DNA from: Prochilodus magdalenae | Lineage: Eukaryota; Chordata; Actinopteri; Characiformes; Prochilodontidae | Direction of reading: 5' to 3' | Length of the DNA: 64,000 nt | Assembly (NCBI GenBank): GCA_024036415.1 | Contig: JAMWET010001652.1 | Location: 370,001 to 434,000, forward strand | In this document: positions 35,248 to 48,251 of the stretch, piece by piece | How the letters are laid out: the number at the start of each line of letters is the position of its first letter | Position numbering within the stretch: the stretch's first letter is position 1 | The notes under the pieces: generated by a model | The model's input: only the letters and a program-made list of their open reading frames with translations | What the model was told of the DNA's origin: nothing | The model's database searches: none | Translations under genes and position numbers: made by a program

Positions 35248-36894
35248 TGCATATTTGGCCTGAATTTACTTGCACTAAAATACTGTACATTCATGTCTGT
35301 GCATGTGTTAGGGATCCCCACAGTCCTGTGTGTTTAAATCACAACACCCTAATCTTTCCCACTAAATGACTGCCTTGCCTATATGAGCTTATAGAGCATC
35401 TGTGAGTTAGGCTGTTTTGCTTTTGCAACATCCTCCAGTAAGGCTGCCTGTTAAAAAAGGAAGCAGGCCTGAGGTCAGTGGGCTTTTTCTGCACAGCAAG
35501 GTAGGGAGGCTCTGCAAATATCCACCTTCACTACCCTCACTCGCACAGGCTCATTTAGGAGCGTGTGCCCACGCTTGGCAGAAGTGAAAAGCCAGTGGAC
35601 AGAGACGGTATGCTTGAGGTCAGGCTAAAAAACAAGAGGCCAATGTGTGGCTATATACAGCCCTAGAAGCAGATGACATAAAAAATGGTCTCTATCTGAA
35701 TTCCCGCCACGCAGTCACAGCCCTCAAAATAATGAGCTGATGGATTTTTTTTCTCCTTTTCTTTTTTTTCCCTTTGGTTTTTCAGCCTGAGAACTGAAAT
35801 ATCATTTCTATTTACCACTCGCGTATGTGAGAAAAATGTGCAGGGGTGGGTGAGTGGTTGAGGCCAGAAGCTGTTTTTCACTTCTCTAGGCTACAGAGAA
35901 AAGCTCGGCAGAGCTAAATTACTAGCATTTAACAGCGCTACTGGGAACGGCATCTCTGCTATTAGCACAAGATCCCACAATCAATACTCGGCTTTCCTTT
36001 GTTAACTAAAATAGCATGCGCAAATGGCTTTGTTGGTTTATATAACCATTACGTAATCCCATAGGATCACATTTGAAAGGAGGTGGGGAGGGAGGAGTGG
36101 GGGCATTGGACAATTGAATGTTGCCACAGTAACAGACAAATATGCAGCACAAATTTATCACAGAGAAAGATGTTACATAAACTGACATTTAAACACATAT
36201 GTGGGCAGCTATATACCCATCAATATAATCACAGCAAAGAAAAACCCTCCAACTCATCAATCATAATGAAACATCTGACCATAAAACAAAAGATGAGAGC
36301 AATAAAAGACATTATTAATCCCATATACACAACCAGTACAATAACAGCCTTGGTCTTGTTATTAAAATTGATGCAGCATTGCTGTCAGGGATTGTTGGAG
36401 TGCGAGTAAGTGTTGGTTTTTGCTTTCATGTTTTAATGAATGTAATTCCAAGCTGTTTTTTCATGCCAGCCTTTAGCAGTAGTGCAGTTCTAATGTTTGC
36501 CCACAGGGTGGCAGACCTCCCAGCCTTGAGAGTGAGAAAGCAGTTAAATATTACAACCACACATACCAAGCTAATCAAGCCAGTGACCTTTATCATTGAG
36601 ACTTTTCATGTAGAGGTAAAGTAACCTCCCCTGCCTGCTTCTAGAACCCAACACAATAATATCCAAGACAAATGGCTGTTGACACCAACAGTTTTACTCT
36701 TCCATTCATCTCATTCTGAGACACTGGCACCAGTGGTGGGGAGGGGAACATGTCTGGGATCAAACCCGACAGCACTTTACAGAAGTCATGTGACTAAGCC
36801 TAAAGTTTGCTGGGACCTCCACACAAAAAAGGGCCTCTAATGACTGGCTACTGAAACGCCACTGCCTGTAAATCATGGGAAGGGGGGTTGATAC

Positions 36895-36919
36895 GGGGGG
36901 TGGGGGTGGGGGTGGGGGT
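36895..36919 (+). other. G-rich run with G-quadruplex potential
   Basis: Four or more runs of five to six G separated by single T. It lies on the plus strand, which is the template strand for arid5b. Confidence 0.7.
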
Positions 36920-38039
36920 GTGTGACTAGATGGCAGTGTAGCAGTTATTTTCTGATGCTAAATGAATGTTAAACAAACAACTGGAGGCTTGTGATTGAAT
37001 GTAATGGAGAGAGCAGCTGAGCGCCAGGCCTGAGGCAATGCGGCGTGGCTCGAAAGCCCACCGCAAAGCAGCGTTTTCATTACGACGTCTGGAAGAGCTG
37101 GGATCAAACCTCAAAGTTCAGAAAAGAGGAAATAATTCAATGCATTTGGACAAAAAAGAGAGAGAGAGAACGCAGCATGCTTTTATTCTCTGCAGGGGGA
37201 AAATGTTGAATTAATCACAGAGACAGATGAGAAAGAGAATGCTGGACTGTGTATGCGATGGTAGGATGGTGAAAAACAGACACAGCTCCATAATCTCTGC
37301 AGGACCCCTAAAATGTTTTTTTTTTTTCTTTGTGGAGAAAAGTCGACCCTTGAACTAATCTGGATTCACCCAGTTAAACAGGACGCACGCAGTGGAAATG
37401 CCTAAGCAGGGTCTTTCTTGTCACTGCTGGCTTTGAGACCTCATTTGCTCCCTTAGGGCACAAACTCATTAACTTCCAAAAGTTTAAATGATGAAGCTTG
37501 AATAATATGTCATCAGCACAAAGTTCTAGTTCTGTATGTCCTAAATGTTTCACCGTCGGAATTTTGCTCGGACCCCGTCCAAATAAGAGCCAGATTCTTC
37601 CTTAATGATTTAAAGACCAGCACTGGGCTTTCTACCTCCAGCTCCTCTGAACACACTTGCTCATTCGGCCCAAAACAAACATGGGCCCTTCTACCTTGTT
37701 CCCTGTCTTTCCTTCTGTCTGAGCACAACCCAAAGTAAGAAAGCATACATAAGCCCACTGATGAATATGAAACTATATCAATACCGCGGTTGCTAACGGT
37801 GAATGTGCGTGTGTGGGGGGGATCCTTGTTCCAAAACAAAGCACTGAAAAGAGCCTTTTTAATCTCCATTTTATAAATAGCCAAGGAACCTGAGCGTGAG
37901 GCACCTATGAAAGCAAAGACTAACCTTAGTAAATGTTTAATACGGGTCAGTTACACATCCCGGGGCAGACTGGATCAGAAAATCTATTAAAGCTTCTAAA
38001 CAAACTCAAATGACAGCTCGGAGGAACGCAGGACCTGCA

Positions 38040-38540
38040 GTCAGCTGAGTCTACAATTTTACGCTAATGATCAGCACAGCCTTTTCTCTACTGCAGCAGC
38101 AACAAACCTACCTAAGAGCATTATCTTTGGCTGACATGAGCCGCACTCAGGCCCCTGCTATCAAGTCAGATGCTTTTGTCTTGCGGAAGAATAGAAGTGA
38201 CGGCGTCTTACTAGGGCAAATGAGGCTGCAAATCTCCATGCAAATTGCAATGATAAACTAATTAGATCTATCAGGGATTTAATTAGGATTTGTCAGCTTC
38301 GAACACCCACCATGTCGCACTGGGGTCCTCTCCATTAGGTAAATTTCATCAGGGGTGTAAATACAGATACAGAGATAATCGCAAATAGATGCCTGTCAGT
38401 ATAAGGTCTTTCTGATGTGACATTAAGGGAACATTTTCGAATCGTGCAGCAACGCCGAATGCTTTGAATAACGATGCGGAGGGATAATGCATGAAATATT
38501 GCTTTTGTTCGCAGCAGCCTGCGAGCTCAAATGAAACACT
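38040..38540. promoter_or_regulatory. candidate intronic enhancer with octamer and homeodomain sites
   Basis: Contains ATGCAAAT (38238-38245), an overlapping ATTGCAAT, then TAATTAG (38259-38265) and a second TAATTAGG soon after, all within about 60 bp of non-repetitive sequence. These are consensus sites for POU, C/EBP-like and homeodomain factors. Function is not shown by sequence alone. Confidence 0.3.
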
Positions 38541-41500
38541 GACCTCTCCAGGGACACAAACAAGCTAATGCAATACTCAGAGGATGCAGCACCACTTCAA
38601 AGACAGATCATTAAAATTTACTTAAAGGACCTGCATAAAAAAGCTGTCATACCAGCTATAGGTTCAAGGAAGTGTGGCTTGTCTGAATTTAGAGCAAACA
38701 TTAATTTCAAAAGGGACAGAAAAATCAATAAACTGCTGCGAGGAACTGATGTGTTGCTTTTTTGCTCCCTCGCTCTCTCTTTCTCCTTTCTCTTCTCCAT
38801 CCCTACATACCTCCTCCAAATGCCACAATGCCCCTTTGTCATAGATTAACATGCATTTTAGATGTTTTTTTCTAAATGAACAGCCAAATAATGAGATGAC
38901 ATTATGTAATTGTGCAAAAATTGTCATTATGTAAAGCAGATAATGCATTGCTTCTGACGTTTCTTTGTAGTGCTGTGATGATGAGTGAAATGACTGGGAC
39001 AAAAACTAATGATAAATAGAAAAAAATCTCAGAATGCTTATCTGTCTATCTAGTTGCAAATGACCGGTGTTTTACACTTCTAAATTCTGTCAAAAAGCAC
39101 TATATATCTACACCTGTTCACTTAAAGAGAACTACTCATTTCAGCAGGAACTAACATCATGTAAAACTGGTCTTTGAACATTCAAACGTTTTCACTCTGT
39201 AACTGAAACTGACTCAATACAGGAAAATCGGTCTTTAATGTGCGAACTCTGCAGACAAGGCTTCCTAAATTAGTGCAAGGAAGTTGAATAAGTATGAAAA
39301 TCGTGGTCTCTAAAGACAGTGGTCGTAGTTTTACTGTTTTTTGACATTTAATGACTGTGAATGTGACAAAAATGTCATAGCTTCAACCAAATACGATGTT
39401 TACTACTGTTGTGATATAAGATGTACCCTTTTCCTTATAAAGGAAAATGTTTACAATTATACATATATATATATATATCTTTTCTGAATTACCCCTTTTT
39501 AGGGGACTTCACAAACGGGTTCTGCATCACCTTTTCTTTTTCCCCTTAGACTACATTTAGACAGCCCGCTGAAGCAAGTCAAAACTACTAATGTGCAGTC
39601 AACTAAATTATATAATAAATGAGTTTTGCCATCAGTTGTAAGCCACAAATTACTGCAGATGACATACAGCCACATTTTGGTCACATTTTAAATGAAACTT
39701 AAAACCCCTTGATCGCCTCCTGGCATCTAGTCTATTGCATCCGAAGTCCACTTTGTTATTCAAGGCAGTGACATAAACAAACAGTTGGTCTTTTTGGGGT
39801 AAGCATTAGCCTAACATGAGCACAAAGCTTCCTGTTGTACCATTTAAGGAACTGCCTGACTCAGCCAACTGCATCAGACAAAGTCATGGTCTTGGAGCCT
39901 TGTGCACAAAACAAGCCTGATATGGAATATAATAACACTGCATTTGCTAAATTCTGATGTGACGGCCAGAGGCTTGTTAGAAGTATATGGGAGGCATATA
40001 TGGGAGTGAAAATGACTTGAGAAATGTGATTACGCTGAAGTTGCCTGGTACTTTGAATCTGATGCAGCAGTTACATTCAGGCACTTGTACAGGTGTCAGA
40101 ATGTTACTGCTTATCTACACCTCTCTATATTTATAAGCTATCATTAAAAACATAGTACAAAGTACAAAATATTACAAACATAGTACAAAGTAGGCAGCAT
40201 CTGAAGCAGTTACTAAGTCAGTGAAGAATGTGGTTATCTGCAGGACGACCTGTTTCTGGAACAAAGCGCTCTCTCTGAGAGGAGGAGGATTAAATAAATA
40301 AGCCAGGCCTGATTGATCAGTGCCACTGACCTATATAATTAAAAAGCAGCGGGGAAGGGAGGGAGGAATGCCGCAGTCTCTCTCAAGGTTATTCATGTCA
40401 TTTTTATGACCCAATTTGCAATCTATGTTTCATTCTTACTCTTTTTTCTCCTCCTCCCCCTCCTTCCTTCTCTCTAGCAGTAGATAGCTAAACTGATGAC
40501 AGAGCTAAATAAATATCAGTAGAAGCGGTTAGAGTCTGACTGCTGGGACTGTAGAGGACGTTAAATATTGATCTACAGCTGTTCTGGGTTGACCAGTTTT
40601 AGTGGCCTAAATGACAAGGCCAAACCAGGCCAGCTTATGTTCAAACATAAACTTTTTTAGGCTAACGCCCCCCACCCTCCCCAAACCCCCCAGTCATCCC
40701 TGGCCAGTTTTCACATTGCAGCTCCATACCCTTTACCATTTCCAAACTGACAGGAACAGCTTATTCCAAACCACAGAACACGGTGAGAAAGTTTGCCTGG
40801 CTACCTTTCAGAGAGTCAAATTTAAGACTTTGGTTTACCCTCTCTAAAAGTGTGAGAGGATAACTGACATCAAGGCCTGTTCTGCTTGTTTCACAGAAGC
40901 AAGGTCTCCTTGTTCCTGTGGCTTTTTTCTGCAATGATGCTGACTTCCAATGAAAAGTCATTTCAGCTGAGCTTAGCTCCTCAGCATGCAGCTTGTTGCT
41001 GAACAATGGTGGCCCAATACAATGGTGCAAAAACTGTGGAATAAAAGCAATAAAAGGTCCAACTATTTCGTAAAAATACTGAAGACGTGGTCACTAGGCA
41101 TGTCCAAATGCATCAATGTTCTGCAATAGCAATGCAGCTGCACTGATTCTGTCACGTAATTATCAATTATAATTGACTGTAAAGTATGTGCTCATATTTG
41201 GGCCAAAATAGGATGCCTAGCCGTTAAACTCACTTGCATAATCTTTACCGTCTGTATTTCAATACTGTATAAACAGGTCCCCTTGTTGGTCTACTTTTAA
41301 CAATAAGTCTGAACTGGACTAAAATAATAGTTTTTTCAAATAGTAAATTTGAGATTTCATGATGTTTACTCAAGAGCTGTAATTGAACTCAGTCACATAA
41401 AGGTCAGACACTTAAACCATTTACTGAATAAAGTCAAACCATGGTGAAATAAAGAATGTTGTAGTGATTGTTTTCTAAGGAACTGTAACTGCGGAAATTA

Positions 41501-44157
41501 TAACTCTAAATTAATCTAACTGAAACAAATATTAAATTTCAAGATGCAATAAATATTTTTTTAAAGGATCATAACCTAATCAATTCATTTTGAGTTTAGA
41601 GGATTACACCACTAATCCAATTTTCTGAAAATAAAACTTGAATCGAATCATATTTAAGTGACATTTACACAAATCATTATAAAGTCCATGATTTTTACAG
41701 GCTTAGGAACTGGACTGTCGTCAAATATAGATTTAATGACATGCTGCATTTCTTCCTCAACAACTATAATTGAATTGAAATGTGAGATCAGGCATTTACA
41801 CCACTTACTAAATCAAATCAAAGTAACTGTAAGCAAATGTAATAATTTTAAGGTCAGAGAAGCAAACTATTCATAGAATCTATCCGATGCAACAATCAAG
41901 TTTTCATGAGGCACAAAATAATTTCCCTAAGAACAGTAGTTTAATTATTTTGGGTTATTCACATCACTTACTGAATCAAACTGAATTGTTCTGAATCAAT
42001 GAATTTTATGATCAACAAATGACTTTCTTAACTCACTGAATCAAATCATTAATCAGAGATTTACCACTACTGAATCAAACTGTAGTAAAATCTAAGATGT
42101 TAGACTCCAAGTGCCCACTATAGCCTTACAGTCTGAAGCTCATGCAAAGAACGGCTTCATCTACTGGGCAAACGAAGTCCATTAATTACTATAGCTTGCA
42201 GCTGCACGAGCGAAGACCTCAGCACGCTCTCCGTCTGCTCCATTGGCTTTTGCCAGTGCACGATTCACCGGGCAGAGATTTTATATGTGGCTATCGATTG
42301 AGCAGCAGGTTGAGAACAGTGGAGCTGGAGGGCAGCCAGGTGCTGCAGCCTCGTCCACTCACTCTTCTGACCTCCACTCTCCGCTCCCTCACGTCAAAGC
42401 AAATAGGGGCTCCTCGCAAATCTTAAAGGTCGCATTGGATTGCTTTCCAAATAAGTAAAAGAAGGCCTTTTTGCCACCACATACTCACTGGTCCATGCCA
42501 GAACCAATACTGAGCTCATCATGCTACACAAGGATACGAAAATAAACACAAGCCCTCAGAACTGTACGCACTCTTTTCTACATTTATGTATGAACATTAC
42601 CATTTTAATAAGAAAATAAATCTTTCCGGTGGGACAGCCATAGGCCTTAAACTTCCTTCTCCTCTCTTCTTAATCAATGTGACTCTCTGATAACGTCAGC
42701 GTGTATCTCATATCTTCAGAAAATCATTAACACACTAGATAAGGCATGCAGCTTGACTGAACAAAGTCAAAATGACAAGGCAGTGGGAACAAGAGAAGCA
42801 CTCATGAAATTGATACGCTGCTGGTCCTGGTTATTAATATGAGCACTGTAATCCACACCCCCTCATTACCATGTCCTAAATGATTCATTAACTGGCTGTA
42901 TTAATTAAGTAATGTGGGGAATCGACTCACTCAAGAGTTGTACACGTGTGAGGCTGAATGTAGGCCACAAATCCATTAGCGCTATGCAGTTATGAGTCCA
43001 GAAATTTGAATTCAGACTAACGATGGTGATTTGCTTTGCATCTGCTTAGAATGAAGACAATTCTGATCCTAATCTGATTAGACTACACGTTACTCAATGA
43101 TTTATTTTATAGCACAGCTACACCGCTATAGGTTGTGAAAGTATTTATCTAGTTTAGGTCAACACTAGAAACATGTTTAGACTAGAAGCATTAGAATCTG
43201 TCTAGAATCACTGCAGCTAAAATGAATTGCAAGGATCTGTCATTGTACCATCAAATCAAACTCATTTTCTCCTCCCAGATAGAATCCATGCAGCCAAGAC
43301 ATGTTTGGTGTCCACATTTTGCTTTGTTACTTTAGCACTAGAACTATGAGGCTAATGTTGCCAACAAACACAACGAGTCAATTCACCCTAATCTTTTCTG
43401 TAAATACATCCCCTAGAAGTCTCTCAACCCACTCAAACTGCATCCAGATCTTCATTAAGGTCGCTCAGACTTGTCGGTGTGGTTTAGGGAACAGTATGAC
43501 TTATTATGAGCTACAAGAATGAACAAAAAACTTTACTACATTGCTGAAAGCATGCTCACGCTAGATTAGCTTTGTGATTTAAACCGTTTCTGTTTTTTAA
43601 CATTTCCCTATTTAGAAAATTCAAGATACAGCAGTAATCACTTACTTTGCAGCATCCATGTGCCCGTGTGAGGTGCATGCAATGGTCTTTCTGCAGAATT
43701 CAGCTGCATGGCCAAGTTTCGGTTACTCTCACAGTCTAATTGTATCCTAAACCACAGTGCCATATTTTTGTGACTTTTAATGAAGATTATTTCCTTTTTT
43801 TTTTTTTTTTTTAGATTTTGTTGACAAGGTTCATCTGGTATGAGCAAGTGCAAATTGTGTAAATTAGATTTCTTGCCATAATTAAAAATGTATTTCTTGT
43901 ATATTAGTTCTTTAACCTCGTACTAATGTACGTCTTTTAATCCTAATCAAACGCGTGAGCGAGTAAGAAACATTTGAAACATCTGAAGTTAGATCTGCAT
44001 CAGAAACGAGCTTCTGAATTGCTAGCTTAGGCAACTAATTTGGTTATGGGACCATGTGTAAATACTAGATCAGATATTCAACTTAAACACGTAAACCAAA
44101 ATTTTCCCATCTGTATGAACTCGTCTTCAGTGTGCGATGAGCTGTTTGTGTCTGTAC

Positions 44158-44255
44158 CTTTCGTAGTGTCTTCGTGTGCATGTGGCGGCACTTGTGCTGC
44201 CTGGGTTTCCACCCAGCTCGTCGTAAACATTTTTCCACTGTCGGCGGGCTGTGAT
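44158..44255 (-). CDS. arid5b: arid5b 98-bp exon: DNA-contacting part of ARID domain
   Basis: This exon was found by reading the minus strand. It encodes ITARRQWKNVYDELGG followed by NPGSTSAATCTRRHYER, the loop and recognition-helix region of the ARID domain. The W of RQWK and the TCTRRHYE segment are conserved in ARID5 proteins. KNVYDEL differs slightly from the KHIYDEL that I recall for mammals. The acceptor is ctcttggcag. The exon ends with AG before donor GTACAG, and this AG joins the first G of the next exon to give Arg (YERLILPYE). Length is 98 bp, phase 0 in and 2 out. The next exon is 16.3 kb away. Confidence 0.95.
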
Positions 44256-45262
44256 CTGCCAAGAGACAGAACGGGTCACAAGTTTGGCAAAACAACAATC
44301 AGAACAGTAGCAGTATAACAGTTTATTGGTACACGTACACTTCTAAAACGGTAAAGACTGAAAATAATTTTGCTGATTGCTATGCAATACACATTTCTGT
44401 TGCATACTGTAAAGCAACACCAATTTCTGGGACTCTGACTCTCAGACCGATATATGGTCAACGCTGCACTAAAATTTAATAAACAGTTTATAGCTTTTCA
44501 TTGCTCCAATAATGTGCTCAAGAAGGTGTTTTGAAGGGTAACTGCAGGATGAAAACAATCCGACAAACCTACTTCAGTGCAGGAAGTTATTTCATTAAAG
44601 ACTACACAGAGCTTTATACTGCTCCACCACTGTTACAGCCTCTCACTTAGCTTAGACACAAGTGTAAAACCAGTGTAGTGCATAACACAACAAGCAAATG
44701 CAAATAGATGCCATTTTGCCAAGGTCGTTTGTGTCTAACGACTTGATTATGCAGACTCTCCTGTCTAGTGTCTCTGATATTCAAGTCTAAGCTGATAAAC
44801 CTACCATCTACCATACCAAAAGGCCACCAACACTCGATTAGCATAATGAATATACACAGTACTGATATTCATGAGAGACCTTCACTGCGTCGAGAGTGTT
44901 TGGGGTTAAAAGATTTTTAATGGCTCTTCCAGCTGCTAATGGCAGCCTTCCTGAATAGACCTACATGTTTCATGAAAATCTCATGCACTGTATAAGTGGA
45001 CACCAAAGCCAACTAGCCCTTGTATACTGTTGGCAGTGTAAAGAGCACGCTTAATATTTGCGCTAAACATATTTAACTAAACATCCGTATTTAAATGGAG
45101 TATGGGGAATAACATGTAATTTTATCCTTGTCTAAAATATAGTCAATTAGCCACAACAAGTTTTACACCCAAGTTTGGTTAAAGTGCAACTGATGTGTAA
45201 TTATAATATTATATATAAATATTATAATTATATCCTGCCAATTAGAATCATGTAGACTGCAT

Positions 45263-45826
45263 GCCTAAATCAGTTCCGAAGTATAAAGTCCAGAACCAGC
45301 CGCCTCCGAGATAGTTTCCTCCCCCAAGTCATCAGGCTACTGAACAGCCAGTAGTGCTGATGCACTACAATGGACCTGGTTCAGCACACCTCACCAAACC
45401 ATCTAAACGATGATCTCCATGGACAATCATCACTGTGCACTTTACATTAGCATATTTAGACTTGCACATATAGACTGACCTACTGTTATCTTCCATCCAC
45501 ACTGTATATCTGTAATGTATGTATATACATATATAATAGTCTATGCCCTGTATATACCCTGCATCTCTCATCTACCTCAGCCTTACCATAGTGCTATATG
45601 GTAATGTGTACATCTGCATATATCATAGTTTTTATTCATAACTTTTATTCATAACTGTAAATTAGTGTAACAGAGATTTTGTGTTTAGTATTGTGTATAT
45701 TTATTGACTATTTATATGTTTGTATTGAAGTACTGTAAGGGACTACGCACCTAAGTTTTTCACTCACCTTCACACCTGTGAAAATGTGATGTGACAATAA
45801 AGTGATTTGATTTGATTTGATTTGAC
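45263..45826 (+). mobile_element. 3' end of a LINE-type retrotransposon
   Basis: The start encodes the common fish LINE terminus pattern: agaaccagccgcctccgaga, tttcctcccccaagtcatca and ggctactgaacag, the end of a reverse transcriptase frame. It then has an AT-rich 3' UTR and ends gtgacaataaagtgatttga followed by three TGATT units. 5' truncation with a short-repeat tail is typical of non-LTR retrotransposons. The clade (L2/Rex-like) is uncertain. Confidence 0.65.
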
Positions 45827-46859
45827 ACTTGCCTTCAACTGTGTTGAATTAGTAGACAATCTTTAACAGATTTGTTTATGTAATCTAATTTATTAAAGTG
45901 GATAAAGCCGACTGCATAGGTTAAAACATCTCAAAGCCTGACTTTACATACTGCATAAGTATCCATACTTAACATACTACATAAGTATCTAAAGATAAGC
46001 ATGCAGTTTTCATGAAGAACAAGCTTCTCTTGCTGTATCACATTGTAAAAGTACTGCGCAACTTTTCACAGTCCACTCCTCATATATTTAAATTCCAGTC
46101 AACATGGTCCTATAACCAGAATACTTTGAATTTAAAGAAATACAAGCTCCAAAGCTCAAGCTTAAGCTCCAAAATGACAACTTTACAGGCAAGGGAAAAA
46201 CATTCTTTACTTTCAATGTAAGTCAAAGATGATAAATTATTCAGTATTATAGGTGATTTTGTAATATATTTCTAATGGTTTATTCATCACAATAAAACTG
46301 CCATGCTCAAATGATGTAGTAAACTAAAACTAGTTAGGGAAGGAACAGGAGCCTCATTAGAAGTGTTTATTAAAGCTTCAGAGTTTCAGAGAAATGTGCA
46401 GAGATATTTTTCCACTCCTTCAAAGTCTTAAAGGTTGGCTGCATTTACTGCTTCTCACAATCCAAATAATTCCTAAACACAGTAATGTAGAGGTCTGGAC
46501 GCCGGCCAGTCCATTGTTCTAAGAACACCAGCAGCGTTTTGTTTAATTTGCAAATATTAGTCTTTTCAGTCTATTTCCTATTCTCAGTAAGTGCGGCTTG
46601 ACAGCTACATTGATTTCTCACAGTGGAAAGATTTTTATAAATCTAAACTGAAAGTGGAGCTCAATGAAGGCGTTAGGTACTGTTTATCTGATGTTGACAG
46701 TTTTGGTGTGGTTGTCAGGCTGACCATTTTCTCTATACCTAATAAACCCCCACATGTTTTACTTATTTTCTCTCCCATCCTGTTTGCAAGTGGTTCTAAT
46801 ATCTAATCACCTCAGAAATGTCTTCTGAAAATATAAGTAACTTGTACTTAATAGCCATT

Positions 46860-46915
46860 TTGGCTGGAAATAAAAAATAAACAGTGGTCTCCGGCTTTAG
46901 CATAGTACCGTACAT
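46860..46915 (+). mobile_element. Tc1-like element tail
   Basis: ggaaataaaaaataaacagt followed by ggtctccggctttagcatag resembles the right ends at 35224-35247 and 63320-63342. The left part, probably from about 46320, is degraded. Confidence 0.4.
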
Positions 46916-48082
46916 TTGATACAACAGCCTCGTGGCTCCTGTGTGAAAACATGGAGGCAAACTTTGGACACTGGTAAACTGCATTAGCAGTCAGGGAAAA
47001 CTGTGTAAATCTGGCTTTTGCCAAACTGTCACTGACAGGTTCCTTTGTAAGAAACAAGCTGTCTCCTTTAGTGTTTAGTGAGCAGCTTACAGTTTCTACA
47101 TTAGGAGAGTAGGAGACTTGTTGGCCATCTCTGCTCTCCATTAAATGCTTCAGTCCTAATATCCCCTGACTGTTGTTTGTTTTAACGTGGCTATTGTGGA
47201 CTGGGGCCGGCCTCGAAACCGTGGCCCTAAATGCAGTTAGGAAGAGTTCAGCCGTGGCAGAGGTGCATAATCTCATCATTGTGCACCATTGAAATGTTTC
47301 CAGTGACATCATGGCGAACTGCACCCCCCAACACTTTTTCACATTGTACTGATTCGTGTTACAGATGTCAGCTGCCTCGGAGCCATGAAGACATTGAGTG
47401 TCCCAAACGGCAACCTCACTCATGTTCGTGGGGACTAATTTCATTTCAAAACCCATACACAAGGCGGTGGGCTTCCTGTGCCTCGCAGGCAGACAGCCTG
47501 TAGTATTGATAAGCAAGATAAAAGGACCCAAGAGAGCAAATGGGAAAGGGGGAGGAAACAAGGAGACCTTGAGAGGTTTTCTGTTCACTCCTCATCCAAA
47601 CAACTTGGCTGTCTTTCTTGCTCGTCCCTTGATGAATAAAATAGTGCGAATCTCGGAGTAACCTTTGCTGATTAAATAGAAAGGGCCTTAATGTTCTCGC
47701 CATATTATTGCTGCACCGACTTCAGATGGGCTGCCAAGCAAATTCCCTGCGCTGCGCCGTTTGCCGCTTGCAGAATAATAGCCCCTTAAGAGGCTCGCCA
47801 TGGGTACCCAATGGGCCCTACCAATTTCCTCCCGAGCAAAAAGGGTTACACATGTTTTCCACTTGTAGATTTCTTTTTTAAAACGACCGCAAGGAGCCTG
47901 GGCCAAACCTGAAGCCGAGCGAGGGCCTGAGCATTACCATACTGGTTTGGTAAACATGCGTCACAGCAAAATTTGCAAAAACCTCCTGCCTGTTTTTCAG
48001 GAATCAGACTGAGCCAAAAAGAGAAAAGGCAGCTGCCAATGGAACTAAAAATGCTCAAATGAATCAAAGTGTAAACACTTAC

Positions 48083-48135
48083 CAATTCGTATCCTCCCAG
48101 CTTCTGAACAGCTTGAAACATAGTCCAAAGGTTTA
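48083..48135 (-). CDS. arid5b: arid5b 53-bp exon: central ARID domain
   Basis: This short exon encodes NLWTMFQAVQKLGGYEL after the split Ile codon, the second and third helices of the ARID fold. LW..MF and LGGY are signature residues of ARID proteins. The acceptor is ttctaacag behind a good pyrimidine stretch, and the donor is TTG|GTAAGT. Because 53 is not a multiple of three, skipping it would shift the frame and destroy the ARID domain. A 45-nt dinucleotide repeat, (UG)n in the transcript, lies 69-113 nt upstream of the exon start (48204-48248), which may affect recognition of such a small exon. Phase is 1 in and 0 out, matching both neighbours. Confidence 0.95.
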
Positions 48136-48201
48136 CTGTTAGAAGGACAATAAGCATAAAGATCAATACCACAGGAGAAGAAAGGGAGGAAAAGAGCCAG
48201 T

Positions 48202-48203
<2 letters not shown>

Positions 48204-48248
<45 letters not shown>
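48204..48248. repeat. (CA)n microsatellite; (UG)n in arid5b pre-mRNA
   Basis: 22 uninterrupted units. On the sense strand it is a GT repeat ending 69 nt before exon 48135-48083, with a pyrimidine-rich segment between them. Confidence 0.97.

Positions 48249-48251
<3 letters not shown>

Larger units (their letters stand above)
27859..44157 (-). other. arid5b large intron within the ARID-encoding region (16.3 kb)
   Basis: This intron interrupts the final Arg-Leu of the ARID domain. No coding exon is supported. It includes stretches without visible repeats that look like conserved non-coding DNA (29090-30060, 34080-34500, 38040-38540), a TIR-bearing Tc1-like element (34633-35247), a dispersed repeat copy (31800-31990), C-rich runs at 30119-30163 that are G-rich in the transcript, and a G-rich run at 36895-36919. 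Confidence 0.8.
44256..48082 (-). other. arid5b intron (3.8 kb)
   Basis: It contains a LINE-like 3' end at 45263-45826, a Tc1-like tail near 46860-46915 and a low-repeat segment at 47000-47950. A 246-codon open frame at 46848-47588 on the minus strand overlaps the transposon tail and has no recognised domain. Confidence 0.75.

Noticed and set aside
46848..47588. 246-codon minus-strand open frame inside the arid5b intron
   Set aside because: No recognised domain, no matching splice partners, and its 3' part runs into a Tc1-like tail. Likely chance, though noted as a check in findings.
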